DNA of 64,000 nucleotides from Leguminivora glycinivorella (taxonomy: Eukaryota > Arthropoda > Insecta > Lepidoptera > Tortricidae). Below are positions 11,362 through 22,030 of this stretch, piece after piece. The stretch spans positions 15,451,916-15,515,915 of the forward strand of contig NC_062998.1 in NCBI RefSeq assembly GCF_023078275.1. The letters run 5' to 3'. Every line of letters starts with the position of its first letter. The stretch's first letter is position 1. Position numbers and translations under genes: made by a program. The notes beneath the pieces are model-generated. The model had not been told where the DNA came from. It was given only the letters and a program-made list of their open reading frames with translations, and searched no databases.

Positions 11362-11924
11362 TACTAAGGTAAAAAAAAAGTCTTTATCGTATGGAATTTT
11401 GTAGTTAGCTTTTTGGATCATAATACGATTGCCAAAAAATATGGAAAGCAATAACAGACGCTCTATTAAAAAAATATCAATTTGATTGAAACAAAACAAC
11501 CGCTGTGTTATTAAATTAACTACAGAAGAATAAATAGCTAATTAAAGGGTTACCATTTGTGTACACTTTCTTTTTGCCATTTTTCGATCTGATATTATTC
11601 TGTTCGACAATCGAAGAACAAACAAATCCAACAGACATTGTCACAATGACATTGGCTTATATCTAATAGTTTGCATAGAAACCTTTTTAAAGACGATTAC
11701 AATGACATTACACTTATTATCTTATCAAGTAATTAGTACAGTCGACGCCAAAAATATGTTTACACCTTTGAACCTTATTACCTTATTTTTTTATTTGCTT
11801 GTTTGATTGGAATATGCTCCGAACCTAATAGACCGATTTAAAAAAAACATCAGCCTGCTGTAATCAGACTGTAATAAACGTCTTAAATATAAAAAGTGTA
11901 AATATACAGCATAATCCAAAATAA

Positions 11925-12136
11925 TCACCTGGGTGATCTTGCAGGATAAGTTTGTCCACTAGGATCACTCGTGGAATAATATTATTTCATGGGGTATCCT
12001 AATGGACATCATTTTGTCCAGTAAAATCACCCGGGGGAGCATGACAGAGTACAGACACGTGGTCCAATAGGATCACCTGGGGGATCTCAGAATACATAAT
12101 CGGCCCATACAATCACCTGGGTGATCGAGCTCAGGT
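11925..12136. repeat. Cluster of palindromic ATCACCTGGGTGAT-like motifs
   Basis: Near-copies of aatcacctgggtgatc occur at about 11925-11940, 12024-12039 (aatcacccgggggagc), 12080-12097 (ggatcacctgggggatct) and 12110-12126, with weaker forms near 11960 and 12130. Spacing is irregular (about 30-100 bp). Each contains the E-box core CACCTG or a variant. Located in sei intron 9. Confidence 0.6.
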
Positions 12137-12248
12137 GATTAACGTGGATATTATTATATTATTTGACTCTATTCGTTCCCACATGTATAATTCAATAAAT
12201 AAATAATAATAATAATGTTGCTGATTTTCTGTTGGACTAATTTCTTTG

Positions 12249-12328
12249 ACGGCCAAGCATGAAGAATGGAGGTATTTACCTCTAGGAATAGAGGTATGTA
12301 CCATGTATGTAGCTCTATTCTTCATGCT
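12249..12328. repeat. Inverted repeat (hairpin)
   Basis: Arms gcatgaagaat and attcttcatgc are about 50 bp apart, with inner inverted words (ggtatttacctct/agaggtatgtacc). Possibly a small MITE. Confidence 0.5.
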
Positions 12329-12497
12329 CGCAAGTATCTCGCATGGAGTACCTAGTTGACAACAATATACGTCGAAAGCAAATCGAAAGTCATCGAATGT
12401 CAGTGATGTAAACAAGAAGTAAATATTTTATGCCCAAAACACTGCAAAAACAAAGTAGATCGACAATAGAGCATTTGAAACAATAAAATAAATATAC

Positions 12498-12688
12498 CTT
12501 AGGCAACCGGGACTAGCACCGTCGAAGGCGGAACAATTGGCGAGTAGGTTGCGGTTAAGGTGCAAGCAAATGTCTGCTTGAAGGCACTCCGGGAATCCTT
12601 TCAATAGGCTCGACGTGTCGATGCCGTTCGTGTAGCTCCACGCGTGTTGAAAGTACTCTTCTAACCTCTGCCGGAGTGGATTCGCGAT
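12498..12688 (-). CDS. sei: sei exon 9: C-linker to cyclic-nucleotide-binding homology domain
   Basis: Acceptor GCGAAAAG, then 63 codons plus two bases: IANPLRQRLEEYFQHAWSYT, NGIDTSSLLKGFPECLQADI and CLHLNRNLLANCSAFDGA. This matches the ERG C-linker helices and the start of the CNB homology domain (LEEYFQHAWSYTNGID, FPECLQADICLHLN). Donor GTATAT splits an Arg codon completed in exon 10. Confidence 0.95.
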
Positions 12689-12772
12689 CTTTTCGCAAAG
12701 TGAAAGAAAATATTAATGTCAACAGATTTTACAAGTTATTATTCATTAAAATATTTAAAAAATAGGCATTAC

Positions 12773-12891
12773 CTGATGGAATCGAATGAATTCTCTCACT
12801 CTTAATATCTGTGTATGATATCTAGCAGTCCCTGAGTACAATCTCTGTATAATCGCTGATACGTTTCCAAATATGCTAGCGTACATGAGAG
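12773..12891 (-). CDS. sei: sei exon 8: S6 end and C-linker
   Basis: It encodes LMYASIFGNVSAIIQRLYSG then TARYHTQILRVREFIRFHQ, ending in phase 0 at donor GTAATG. The S6 gate region (YASIFGNV) and C-linker are nearly identical to ERG channels and differ from Eag and Elk, which makes this the most diagnostic exon for the subfamily. Confidence 0.96.
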
Positions 12892-13056
12892 CTGGAATAC
12901 ATATCAATAATATACAGTTAAGATACGGATTTATATAAATAAAACATCAGTAAAAATACAGTGCAATCAATTCGCTTTGCAATGAGTAATTAAGAACTAC
13001 CAACAATTAATATTTCACGTATACCAGAAGCAGCACGCTATAGAGTAATTACTAAC

Positions 13057-13178
13057 ATCCAACCAGCATCACGAATATTGTGAAGCCCTTTTCCATGTCA
13101 GTGTTTGGAGCGACGTTCCCAAACCCGACACTCGTCAGAGATGTACAAGTGAAGTACAGAGCGGTGATGTACCGAGAT
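13057..13178 (-). CDS. sei: sei exon 7: pore helix, selectivity filter, S6 start
   Basis: It encodes YITALYFTCTSLTSVGFGNV then APNTDMEKGFTIFVMLVG. The filter SVGFGN is the ERG signature (GFG in place of the GYG of most K+ channels). The exon ends with one base of the next codon before donor GTTAGT; this choice gives TCT (Ser) at the junction and restores VGSLMYASIFG, which sets the boundary. Confidence 0.95.
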
Positions 13179-13247
13179 CTGAAAACAGAGACCCTCAATG
13201 TATAAACTGATCTACAAGTAAAATATATGACACCTCGAATGAATTAC

Positions 13248-13361
13248 CTCATAGACGGTCCAGTAGAATTGTCGTATGTAGCTTGAACATCGTTAGCGAG
13301 AGCATCCAGCCAGCCAATAGGAGCGTGAAGCTGAGGACGCTCCCAGCTGCCTATAGCGTAC
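13248..13361 (-). CDS. sei: sei exon 6: turret (S5-pore loop)
   Basis: It encodes WYAIGSWERPQLHAPIGWLD then ALANDVQATYDNSTGPSM. This aligns with the long S5-P turret typical of ERG (WYAIGNMEQP...IGWL...GPSI). The NST sequon lies at the place where ERG channels carry an extracellular glycosylation site. The exon is bounded by an 82-bp intron upstream and a 69-bp intron downstream (donor GTAATT). Confidence 0.95.
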
Positions 13362-13443
13362 CTGTTACGAAATATATAATTACACAATGAACGTGATATA
13401 CTGAAAACAGTGTACACGATATTATCTAGATAAATGATCTCAC

Positions 13444-13598
13444 CACAAACAGGCTAGCCAGTGCGCAATGAGCACAAAAGTGGCCATAAGCAGGAGAAGG
13501 ACGGCAGTGCCATATTCGGAGTACCGGTCAATTTTGCGAGCCACCCGCACTAGCCGCAGCAGGCGCGCTGTCTTCAGCAGACCGATGAGCGTCGTCGT
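13444..13598 (-). CDS. sei: sei exon 5: S4 voltage sensor and S5
   Basis: Acceptor GGTTGCAG, then TTTLIGLLKTARLLRLVRVA (S4, with Arg/Lys at every third position), the S4-S5 linker RKIDRYSEYG and S5 with FVLIAHWLAC. It ends in phase 2; donor GTGAGA splits the Trp codon at the start of the turret. Upstream in the same frame the reading stays open into the intron by chance, so the acceptor rather than an ATG defines the exon. Confidence 0.95.
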
Positions 13599-14533
13599 CT
13601 GCAACCACCACACACAGCTGAGAACCTGCGCTAGCGCCCCAGCAACGTAACTTAGCCGCAAACCGAACTCAAGCATTGTATGAATCGTTTGCGTATATTA
13701 CTATAAATAGCATCAACGAGGCTTTGCAGCGAAAACCACGCTAACCAAGCAAGGTGAGAATTATTATAAAGTTGCCTATGATTATGCTATGCGAGAGTTT
13801 CTCGAGCTCAACCAAACTTAGATTTAAGGGTTTGCAGTAATACAAGCGATTAGTTCAAAACTATAAAATTAGCTGGCTTCATACAGAATGCAGTGCATGT
13901 ACCCGTTTTGTACTTGACGAATATTAGGAACAAAGTTGTTTGTATTGGGTTCTGATATGATAGAGTTATATGTTATATGGATCGTATGGGCGAGGCCACT
14001 AACGTTTATCACAACCTCTTATATAATTTTATTATATATGTGTAGTAGGGGGAGTTATGAAGTGGCATTTAAACAGGTATAATCCATATATACACCTTGT
14101 ATATACTTACAACGAAACATACATAATACACCTATTACTAGAGTGGTAATAATTACACACTGATTAGGCCATTAGATGGTGTAATTTGTGTATTGTTTAT
14201 TAGATATAATGGTTAATAGTTATCGTCATACAGTTTTAAATTGTTTACTGTGTTTATAAAAGTTACTGACAAGCAACGATAAGACTTATGTACCTACTGT
14301 ATATATGCACGATGCAATGTACAATAATTAATAATATTTATCAAGTGTATCACTATAAATTCACCTTACTTTCTTACGTCTCTGTGTATGCAAATTAAAC
14401 CACTATCTGTTGTTATAAATAAAGTTATATATATTACCTACTTTAGATAAGTTTCCAGGCCCACGTTTCAGAAATATGCCAAAACAAGTCGTTTTGTCGT
14501 TGCATTGTCTAATAAGTAAAAACCTAAGCCTAA
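13599..14533. other. Start of sei intron 4, nothing recognised
   Basis: Open reading upstream of exon 5 extends to about 13676 by chance. The remainder is AT-rich with no repeat structure or coding signal noted. Confidence 0.4.
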
Positions 14534-14728
14534 CCTATAAGCAGAGATCGGAAAAATTTGCGTCATTGCTCGCAATAATGTGGACATGTCTCCAAAATTA
14601 ATCAAATAATTATTCATTTAATTAATTTCTTACTTGACATATAATTTGATTCCTAATAGTCAATAAATACAAAAGTTGATGATGTTGTCGACAATTTACA
14701 GTTCATTTCACAACATTTCAAATACATT

Positions 14729-15062
14729 TTGGTTGTAATAGAGAATTTACAGTCTTCTTCAAATTCGGGCATGTTCGCGGATGCAGGGGTGCCTGACTTC
14801 TTTGCCATCATCAGAAGTCGGGTAGCAGGTTTCTGGGAGAGATTGAGAAGCTCAGGCAATCTCATACTTAGCACTATCTCCGAGAACCTGTGTAACCCCA
14901 TTTTTCGACATTGGTCATCCGTTCACCAAAGCGAGAATAAAAAGTAAAAATAAGACTGGCCTGTCGACTGAAGCAACTCGTAGTGTAAGTTTTATATGTA
15001 TTGTTTTTTGTATATTTTATATGGACCTATTGTGTCTGAAATAAAGTGATTTTATTATTATT
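14729..15062 (+). mobile_element. LINE ORF2 C-terminal fragment
   Basis: The frame 14729-14947 gives NSGMFADAGVPDFFAIIRSR and FWERLRSSGNLILSTISENL. This matches the common insect LINE ORF2 end (GMFA..vp.f..iiRkr...rlr.S.NsiL). It is followed by ataaagtgattttattatta at about 15040-15060, probably the 3' end. The same family appears at 49672-49950. Confidence 0.7.
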
Positions 15063-15221
15063 TCTCTTTATTCATTTTAATTCTTAGGCTAGGTTTTATA
15101 ATATGATTATAAAAGTAAAATACAAAACCACATACAAAACAATACAAAATATATAAACACATTATAAAAAACCTAACCTAGGGTGCCGCCAGCAGCGGGG
15201 CAGGGCCCAAGCTGCCGGTGG

Positions 15222-15790
15222 TTAGGGCTGCAGAGAGAGGAACCGTCGGACTATCCGCGCCGTGTCCAAGATCACCGCCTTCTGCATCTGACCCTTGAAC
15301 CAACCACCTAGCGAGAGTCTCTCGAGATGTTGGTCGAAACTCTTCGCTATGATGGCGGTTATCTCGTGAGCCAAGTCTAGGTACTTACTGGACTTGTCCT
15401 TCTCGGCTTTCACGAGATTCTCATCATGGGGGATGGTGATGTCAACGAGCACGGCCCGACGTTGCGGTCGATCTATTATCACAATGTCAGGCTTATTGGC
15501 TACAATAGTCCTGTCAGTGATAATAGATCGATCCCAATAGAGCGTGGCACGACCATTTTCAAGAACTGGCGCAGGTAAGTACTTGTAGTACGGTACTTCG
15601 CGGTCCACAAGGCCGTATTGAAGAGCAAGATGCTGGTGAATGATCCGGGCTACGAGATTATGTCTGTGCAAGTACTCACCGTTAGCAAGATGAGAACAAC
15701 CGAAAATGATATGCCTGAGTGATTCTTCGGGACGGCGGCATGCCCGACAAATGTCGACCGTACCGTCCTTCAGGATATATTTCCGGTTAT
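15222..15790 (-). mobile_element. R4/R2-like LINE fragment: zinc knuckle and restriction-like endonuclease
   Basis: About 188 codons on the minus strand ending at 15222. A Cys/His knuckle, CRACRRPEESLRHIIFGCSH, precedes KPDIVIIDRPQRRAVLVDIT and KSSKYLDLAHEITAI. The PD...DIT...K arrangement is the restriction-enzyme-like endonuclease domain of early-branching non-LTR retrotransposons (R2/R4/Dong type). The reverse transcriptase is missing. Inserted in the hAT element in opposite orientation to its transposase. Confidence 0.75.
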
Positions 15791-16135
15791 TATTATTATT
15801 ATTATTTACTGTCGAATATACTTTAAGTAAAATAAGAAATATATTAAATAATCTGGACAGTATACCCGGAGAAATAGGTAACCGTTTGCAAACTAAAATG
15901 AAAGCTGTCCTTCACAGAAATCCCGATTTCGAGGTTATCGCCCACAACTTAGAACAGAAAATAAACTCTGAATTATACTGGAATAATACAATAATATTCA
16001 TATAAAACTACTTAAGTTTGCCCCATTAACATCAGTGGATTGCGAGCGGAGTTTTTCAGCACTTAAGTATGTTTTTGATGTAAAAAGAAATAGACTGACT
16101 GCTGAAAACTTGGAAAAAATAATCAATCAATCAAT
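15706..16135 (+). pseudogene. hAT transposase C-terminal remnant
   Basis: A frame to 16005 includes IRNILNNLDSIPGEIGNRLQ and MKAVLHRNPDFEVIAHN, typical of the region before the hAT dimerisation domain. After a stop and frame change, about 16010-16120 reads PLTSVDCERSFSALKYVFDV and KRNRLTAENLEKI, the hallmark hAT C-terminal dimerisation motif. The N-terminal part is missing, replaced by LINE fragments, so it is non-functional. Its position inside hAT-type TIRs and an 8-bp duplication fits. Confidence 0.85.
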
Positions 16136-16705
16136 TATTTATTCATGATAATTACAATAAAAATACATAAGTAAAAAAAACAGAAACAGCAAATAAAAGA
16201 AATTAAAACATACAAGTTACCACGAAATGGCCCCGACTCAGCATAAATGCTAACTCGATAAATACTGATTATTTTCTTTAATAAAACTTTTGTATTTATT
16301 GACTAGGAATCAAATTATATGTCAAGTAAGAAATAAATTAAATGATTAATTATTTGATTAATTTTGGAGACATGTCCACATTATTGCGAGCAATGACGCA
16401 AATTTTTCCGATCTCTGCCTATAAGTGAGAGCCTAAGTCAAACTGCTAATCGTTTGTAACACCGTAACGAACGTGACGATAAAAATCTTTCTCTCTTGCT
16501 GCTCCATATTAATACGATAGAGATTTATCGTATCGTACACTAAGGATCGGTTGCACCAAACCGCCAGCCACCGAATCTAGAATCCGCATTTTTTTGTATG
16601 GGAATTTTCATAGAGCTCTCTGTGCGACGTTGACGTGTCTGTTAATAAAATTGTAGTTGATGCAACTGGCCCTAAGGCGCAAACGATTTCCATTTGGGCG
16701 TTCTG

Positions 16706-16861
16706 GGTGGCTAGCCGAATGGCACAATCGCTCACGAAACGCTCACGAAACGAAGCGCTAGTAGATATCTATCTCTATCGCGCTTGCGTATTGGCGCGAC
16801 AGAGCCAGCGGTGTATCGCTTTCGTTTGGCGTCGGAGAAATGCCATTCGGCTACGGGGCCA
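16706..16861. mobile_element. MITE family C, copy 1
   Basis: About 155 bp with inverted ends built on tagccgaatggca/tgccattcggcta. The internal sequence includes gatatctatctctatcgc. Other copies are at 29812-29978, 41508-41662 (nearly identical to this one) and 60138-60292. The family sequence happens to stay open in one frame. Confidence 0.85.
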
Positions 16862-17192
16862 GATCCAGGCTTTTTAATATATTTGAATTGGCGGGCAAGT
16901 ACGGTAGCGTGAAAAACCATATCACGTCAGGTCGCCCTTTGCGCGAGGCAGCTATTTATGCTAGGTAATATACATATATCGTATTATTATACTTAAAATT
17001 ATACATTTAGTTACAAGTATTATAATCAATGAAGTCAGTTGTAAATTACAAATCAATTTAGATTCAAATTAATGCCTAATCGTAAGCACTTCTTTTTCTT
17101 CAATTAACAGATCATAGTTAAACACAAACGATGTCATAGAGCCTGTCAAAATGAGCCAAAAAAAATTAATTAAAATAATTTTTAAGAAAAAA

Positions 17193-17877
17193 AAAACCGC
17201 CTTCCTTTGGGATTCTGGTGATAAATACTTTCAAATGTTGGATTATGTTATCAATTCGTCTGTATATTTTTTAATGTTTGTTATTCGATATCTCCGTCAT
17301 TTCTGAACCAATTTTGAAATCTGGATGATTCTGAAGTACTTACAGATGAGAATGATTATCAGAACGGAACTCTAACCAGGGGCGGCTCACTCTTCATCAG
17401 CAGTTCCACTGCACCAAATGTCACTGTTCTGGACGTAAGTGCATGCTGTTCTTATAAAAATACCAAAGTCACTATAAGTGTGCCGTTCAGATTTGAGGAG
17501 TTCCGTTCTGACCATCATCAGCAATTCCACTGCACCAAATATCACTGTTCTGGACGTAAGTGCATGCTGTTCTTATAAAAATACCAAAGTCACTATAAGT
17601 GTACCGTTCAGATTTGAGGAGTTCCATTCTGACCATCATCAGGAGTTCCACTGCACCAAATGCCACTGTTCCGTACGTAAATGCATGCTGTTCCTTTAAA
17701 AACACAAAAATCACCATATGTATGCCTTTCAGATTTGAGGAGTTCCCTCGATTTCTCCAGGATCCCATCATCAGAACTGGGTTCTGAGAAAAATGGGACC
17801 AATCTGTATGCATATACATTCAATAAAAAAATAATAATTTCAAAATCGGTCTAGTAACGACGGAGATATCGAGGAAC

Positions 17878-17909
<32 letters not shown>

Positions 17910-17957
17910 CATACAGACGACTTGATAACCCCTTCCTTTGAGATTTGGAAGGCGGTT
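17193..17957. mobile_element. Foldback-type element with ~125-bp TIRs and internal tandem repeats
   Basis: Inverted ends starting aaccgccttcc run about 125 bp, including gatatctccgtc and its complement, at 17193-17320 and 17835-17957. Between them lie three units of about 121 bp (near 17403, 17524 and 17645), each containing cactgcaccaaat and gttcagatttgaggagttcc. A 22-bp A run is at about 17885-17908. Related ends occur at 42565-42620 and 62760-62930. Confidence 0.8.
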
Positions 17958-18677
17958 AATAAAGAGGCAACACAGTTTTAATATTGAAGAAAACAGGCCG
18001 ACACTACAATGTTGCCACTTCTTAATTTCTACTCCTTTTGTCTGGTCCTAAGTTTGTATCATCATCATTTCATTTTATTTGTATATTTAAATTAACACAG
18101 TTTAACAATTTAGCATCAGTTAGGTACCAAAAAACTGTGACTGACCATCTAATAACGGTTTACCGTCGCGTAATGGTGGAGAAAATAAAAAAAAAAACAT
18201 GTAAAGTTTTTTATTCGTTGATATAGGTACCCACTACGTCTTTACAAAGTTACGTTTTGATTAAACTTTAAAATAAAGTCACAGAATGAAATATAAAAAT
18301 GTAACTGATTTTTTTTTTACTTTTAGGACGCATTGCATTTAAAGATTCATAAAAACTAGACAATATTTTAAAATAACAAACCTGCATGGTATAGGTAACC
18401 ATTTCACGCACTGGCCGGTAATAAAAAAATATGCCAATTTCACTCGTCTTTTGTTTTTTTATCATGTGAATTTTTACGACCGACTATTATGAAAGCAGAT
18501 CGCAAATAAAATTACATTTATTTTATAAATCTTGGAGCTCACACTCTAAACTACCTACTACTGAAAACGGGCTGAGTCTAATGAAGGTAAAATTTATATT
18601 TACCGAAATAAATAATTTTAGGGTTTTCCAATAATGTTACAACTTAATCCTTGTCTTATTTGAATGTCGCTTTTTTT

Positions 18678-19224
18678 AGGGTTCCGTAGTCAACTAGGAA
18701 CCCTTATAGTTTCGCCATGTCTGTCTGTCCGTCCGTCCGTCCGCAGATAATCTCAGTAAGTTCAGTAACCGTTAGCACTAGAAAGCTGAAATTTGGTACT
18801 AATATGTATATCAATCACGCCAACAAAGTGCAAAAATAAAAAATGGAAAAAAAATGTTTTATTAGGTACCCCCCCTACATGTAAAGTGGGGGCTGATATT
18901 TTTTTTCATTCCAACCCCAACGTGTGATATATTGTTGGATAGGTATTTAAGAATGAATAAGGATTTACTAAGATCGTTTTTTGATAATATGTATTAATAT
19001 TTTCGGAAATAATAGCTCCTAAAGGAAAAAAAAGTGCGTCCCCCCCCACTAACTTTTAAACCATATGTTTTGAAAAATATGAAAAAATCACAAAAGTAGA
19101 ACTTTTATAAAGACTTTCTAGGAAAATTATTTTGAACTTGATAGGTTCAGTAGTTTTTGAGAAAAATACGAAAAACTACGGAACCCTACACTGAGCGTGG
19201 TCCGACACGCTCTTGGCCGGTTTT
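18678..19224 (-). repeat. Interspersed repeat A, copy 2
   Basis: Reverse-oriented copy of 4402-4940. It begins agggttccgtagtcaacta and continues through tctgtctgtccgtccgtccg to ctcttggccggtttt. Confidence 0.85.
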
Positions 19225-20127
19225 ATAAACTGATAGTGAATAATGCGGCCCTTTTTTAACTTTTGAAATAAAAGCTTTGGTAATTGATGTGGCTTGTTTT
19301 ATGGACGTTAGGTGCTGCAGTTTTTTCTGCTTGCACGGTGGTGGCCTGCAATGCCTGCATAGGCTGCATATCACGAAGAGGCACACGCAGTAAGATCATA
19401 TCGGTCGGTCGAAGTCGACTTCAAGATCAAGAATTGGATTTCAAAATGTTGAGGTCAGTGACGATATTTTATTGGTTTAAATTCACGTTTGACAATGAAT
19501 ATTAGTTTTCCAATCGTTTTACCCGTGGTTATTCTACCGTAAGAACCTAGTTTTTGTTTTACTTTTCACCTAGTCAATTATTATGACATATTAAACACTT
19601 CTAATGGACCTGACTTAGTCTAATGGGATAGTACAGTAGAAATAATCATCCATTTAAAATGTCAGTGTTTTACCATATCTAGAGCCAAAGATAAACTGAA
19701 TTTATTTGATTGATATTTGTGGCTATTAAAATTAATGGTGTCATACACCTCATACCTGGAGCAAAAACACGTCATTAATATTTTATTAGTTTTATGTACT
19801 TTCATAATATAGGAAAATTAGTTATAAAAATTACTACCTTAGATAGGTATATAAGTTTAAAATACCATACTATACATACTAAGTAATTTTGATTTTGAAA
19901 AAATATTGCCTATAACGTTGACATTCCAATAGGAAAACGGGAAATAGGTTCTATGGTCATATGAAAAAAATGGTCCTATTAGTCCTCTTAATGGATTAAA
20001 TCTTGCCTTCGGCTCCACAGCAAGAGCTGTGTGTTGCTTTTGGTTTGTTTAAGGGGTAAACAGGCATAGGGCGCAATTTTTTGTATTGCGTGGTGGCTAT
20101 TGTCTAAACACCTACTTATTTAAAATT

Positions 20128-20392
20128 ATCCGGTCAGTCGGTAGTGACCCTGCCTGCTATGCCGCGCTCCTGGGTTCGAATCCCGGTAAGGGCACTTATT
20201 TGTGTGATGAGTACAGATATTTGTTCCTGAGTCATGGATGTTTTCTATGTATATAAGTATGTATTTATCTATTTAAGTATGTATATCGTCGCTTAGCACC
20301 TATAGTACAAGCTTTGCTTAGTTTGGGGCTAAGTTTGATCTGTGTAAGGTGTCCCCAATATGTATTATTTATTATTATTATTATCAAAGATA
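20128..20392 (+). mobile_element. tRNA-derived SINE
   Basis: The head has RNA polymerase III boxes (A-box-like tagtgaccctgcctg; B box gggttcgaatccc). It is followed by a lepidopteran SINE body (gatatttgttcctgagtcat, tagtttggggctaagt) and a (TTA)n-like tail. The cloverleaf is not complete, so this is a retroposon rather than a tRNA gene. Confidence 0.85.
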
Positions 20393-20471
20393 TAATTCTT
20401 ATATAAATAATTACATATTCAGTTAATTGTGTAGTTAGCCACTTGTATGTTTACATTATATCAATTCATTT

Positions 20472-20992
20472 TTTTTATACTACGTCGGTGGCAAACAAGC
20501 ATACGGTCCGCCTGATGGAAAGCGGTCACCGTAACCTATGGACGCCTGCAACTCAAAGAGTGTCAGTGTCATAATAAATACTTTTCGATTCATATATAAT
20601 TCAGATGTTTAAGAGTTGTTTGATGAGGTGATTAAAACCGTGTTTCTTATGATTACTAATAATTATGATAGCGACTAAAATCGGTTTTGTCATAAATGTC
20701 AAAATCGTTACAATCGTTGTAACTGACGACTCAGAGATATTTTTGTTTTGCGAGGGTGTCGGTTTTTCTTACGACAAGAGGTAATTGTGTCCATTTGGTC
20801 AGTATGCTGCTGGCAGTAATTGCTGGTGATGATACTGATGATCTCATAGCCTACGTATATTTTAAATATAATATATATGTAATCTGGATGTCTTTTTTTT
20901 TTTTTATACAACGTCGGTGGCAAACAAGTATACGGTCCGCCTGATGTAAAGCGGTCACCGTAACCTATGGACGCCTGCAACTCAAACAGTGT
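20472..20992 (+). repeat. Two direct copies of a short interspersed repeat
   Basis: 20472-20575 and about 20888-20992 both read cgtcggtggcaaacaag, acggtccgcctgatg and gcggtcaccgtaacctatgg, ending gcctgcaactcaaa. They are about 416 bp apart. Probably tails of the same retroelement family. Confidence 0.75.
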
Positions 20993-21904
20993 CACCTTAA
21001 GTACAGTACATCAGTAAATTATTTTAGTATACTATTGTTCTAATCAGGCATAACCTAGTTCTTATTGTCAAACATGCTTTGTACTGTTTTGATACCAGCA
21101 GCCGCCGCAACCAGTAGAAATCATGTCAATCTGGTGTAAACCAATGCATTCAAAAGCATCTAAATTAATGTAAAGTGGCCTTGAAGTTGCGACAGATGAC
21201 GGTATATAATATATATTTGAGTTTTTCGGCACGAGTACGTACACTTTTGTATAAGCGACTAAGCTACCAGAACATGCATAGTCGAGCAAACGTCTTTTTG
21301 TCGGTCTGTAAATTAACACTTTGATTCTGATGTTGCATTTAATTTATTTTGATTTAATATATTTATTATAATAACCGTTCATAATCAAGTAATAAAATGA
21401 TATTTAACGATAGAGGAAAGGAAAGGTGTAAATTAAATAAAGAAACATCAACAAAGGTTTATTTCATTAAAAAAATCCAATGTAAATAATACCTACCTAC
21501 TATGTAGCTGGAATAGGATACACTCTTAAAATAAAATGCAACTAAAATTAATTAATTAATTGGGATAACAACAGACTCCTTGCATCACATTATATAACAT
21601 TATGTAGGTATAGGTACCTATACTTAGTAAAATACTATAAATCTTTAAAACTGGTCGAGAAGGTAAACTTTTAAGAATATTATCACCTTTTTATTAGCTA
21701 GTGATTAGCTATTAACAATTTTTACAAGTCGTTACATATTTTTTGCATTATTAACAGTGAATTGAATTAATTATTAACCTCACATGCTTCCGGTAGCTAG
21801 AGCTACTCGTACGAGCTTACACAACTCTGAATCGCTTCCAGTAGCTATGACTACATAGCGGAGTATTGGAATGTTTGATGAATTTTAGCAATTTAAAGCA
21901 CTTT

Positions 21905-22030
21905 GAGGGCGATTTTTGAATCTCGCATACGGGATTTTGTCACTAAAATATCGGTTGAAAACGGTGACTTGCTTATTATTTTCAGTGACAATTTTCTGAA
22001 TTCGAACGCGTGAGACTCAAAAATCGGCCC
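21905..22030. mobile_element. MITE family D, copy 1
   Basis: About 125 bp with ends gggcgatttttgaatctcgc and a complementary gcgtgagactcaaaaatcg. Nearly identical to 35606-35727. Confidence 0.8.

Larger units (their letters stand above)
14542..16417. mobile_element. hAT transposon remnant with ~135-bp TIRs and 8-bp target duplication
   Basis: The TIRs begin CAGAGATCGGAAAAATTTGC and are nearly identical for about 135 bp (14542-14676 and 16283-16417). The flanks carry a perfect duplication CCTATAAG (14534-14541, 16418-16425). It contains a C-terminal hAT transposase remnant on the plus strand and two LINE fragments (14729-15062 and 15222-15790). Intronic in sei. Confidence 0.88.

Noticed and set aside
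16635..16877. 80-codon ORF as a gene
   Set aside because: It is the family C MITE read through; the same frame occurs inside the mariner at 41.5 kb.
17478..17823. Repeated 60-110-codon ORFs on both strands
   Set aside because: They are the 121-bp tandem units of the foldback element, open on both strands by composition.
20128..20200. tRNA gene
   Set aside because: A and B box-like sequences are present, but no complete cloverleaf, and the downstream body and tail are those of a lepidopteran tRNA-derived SINE.
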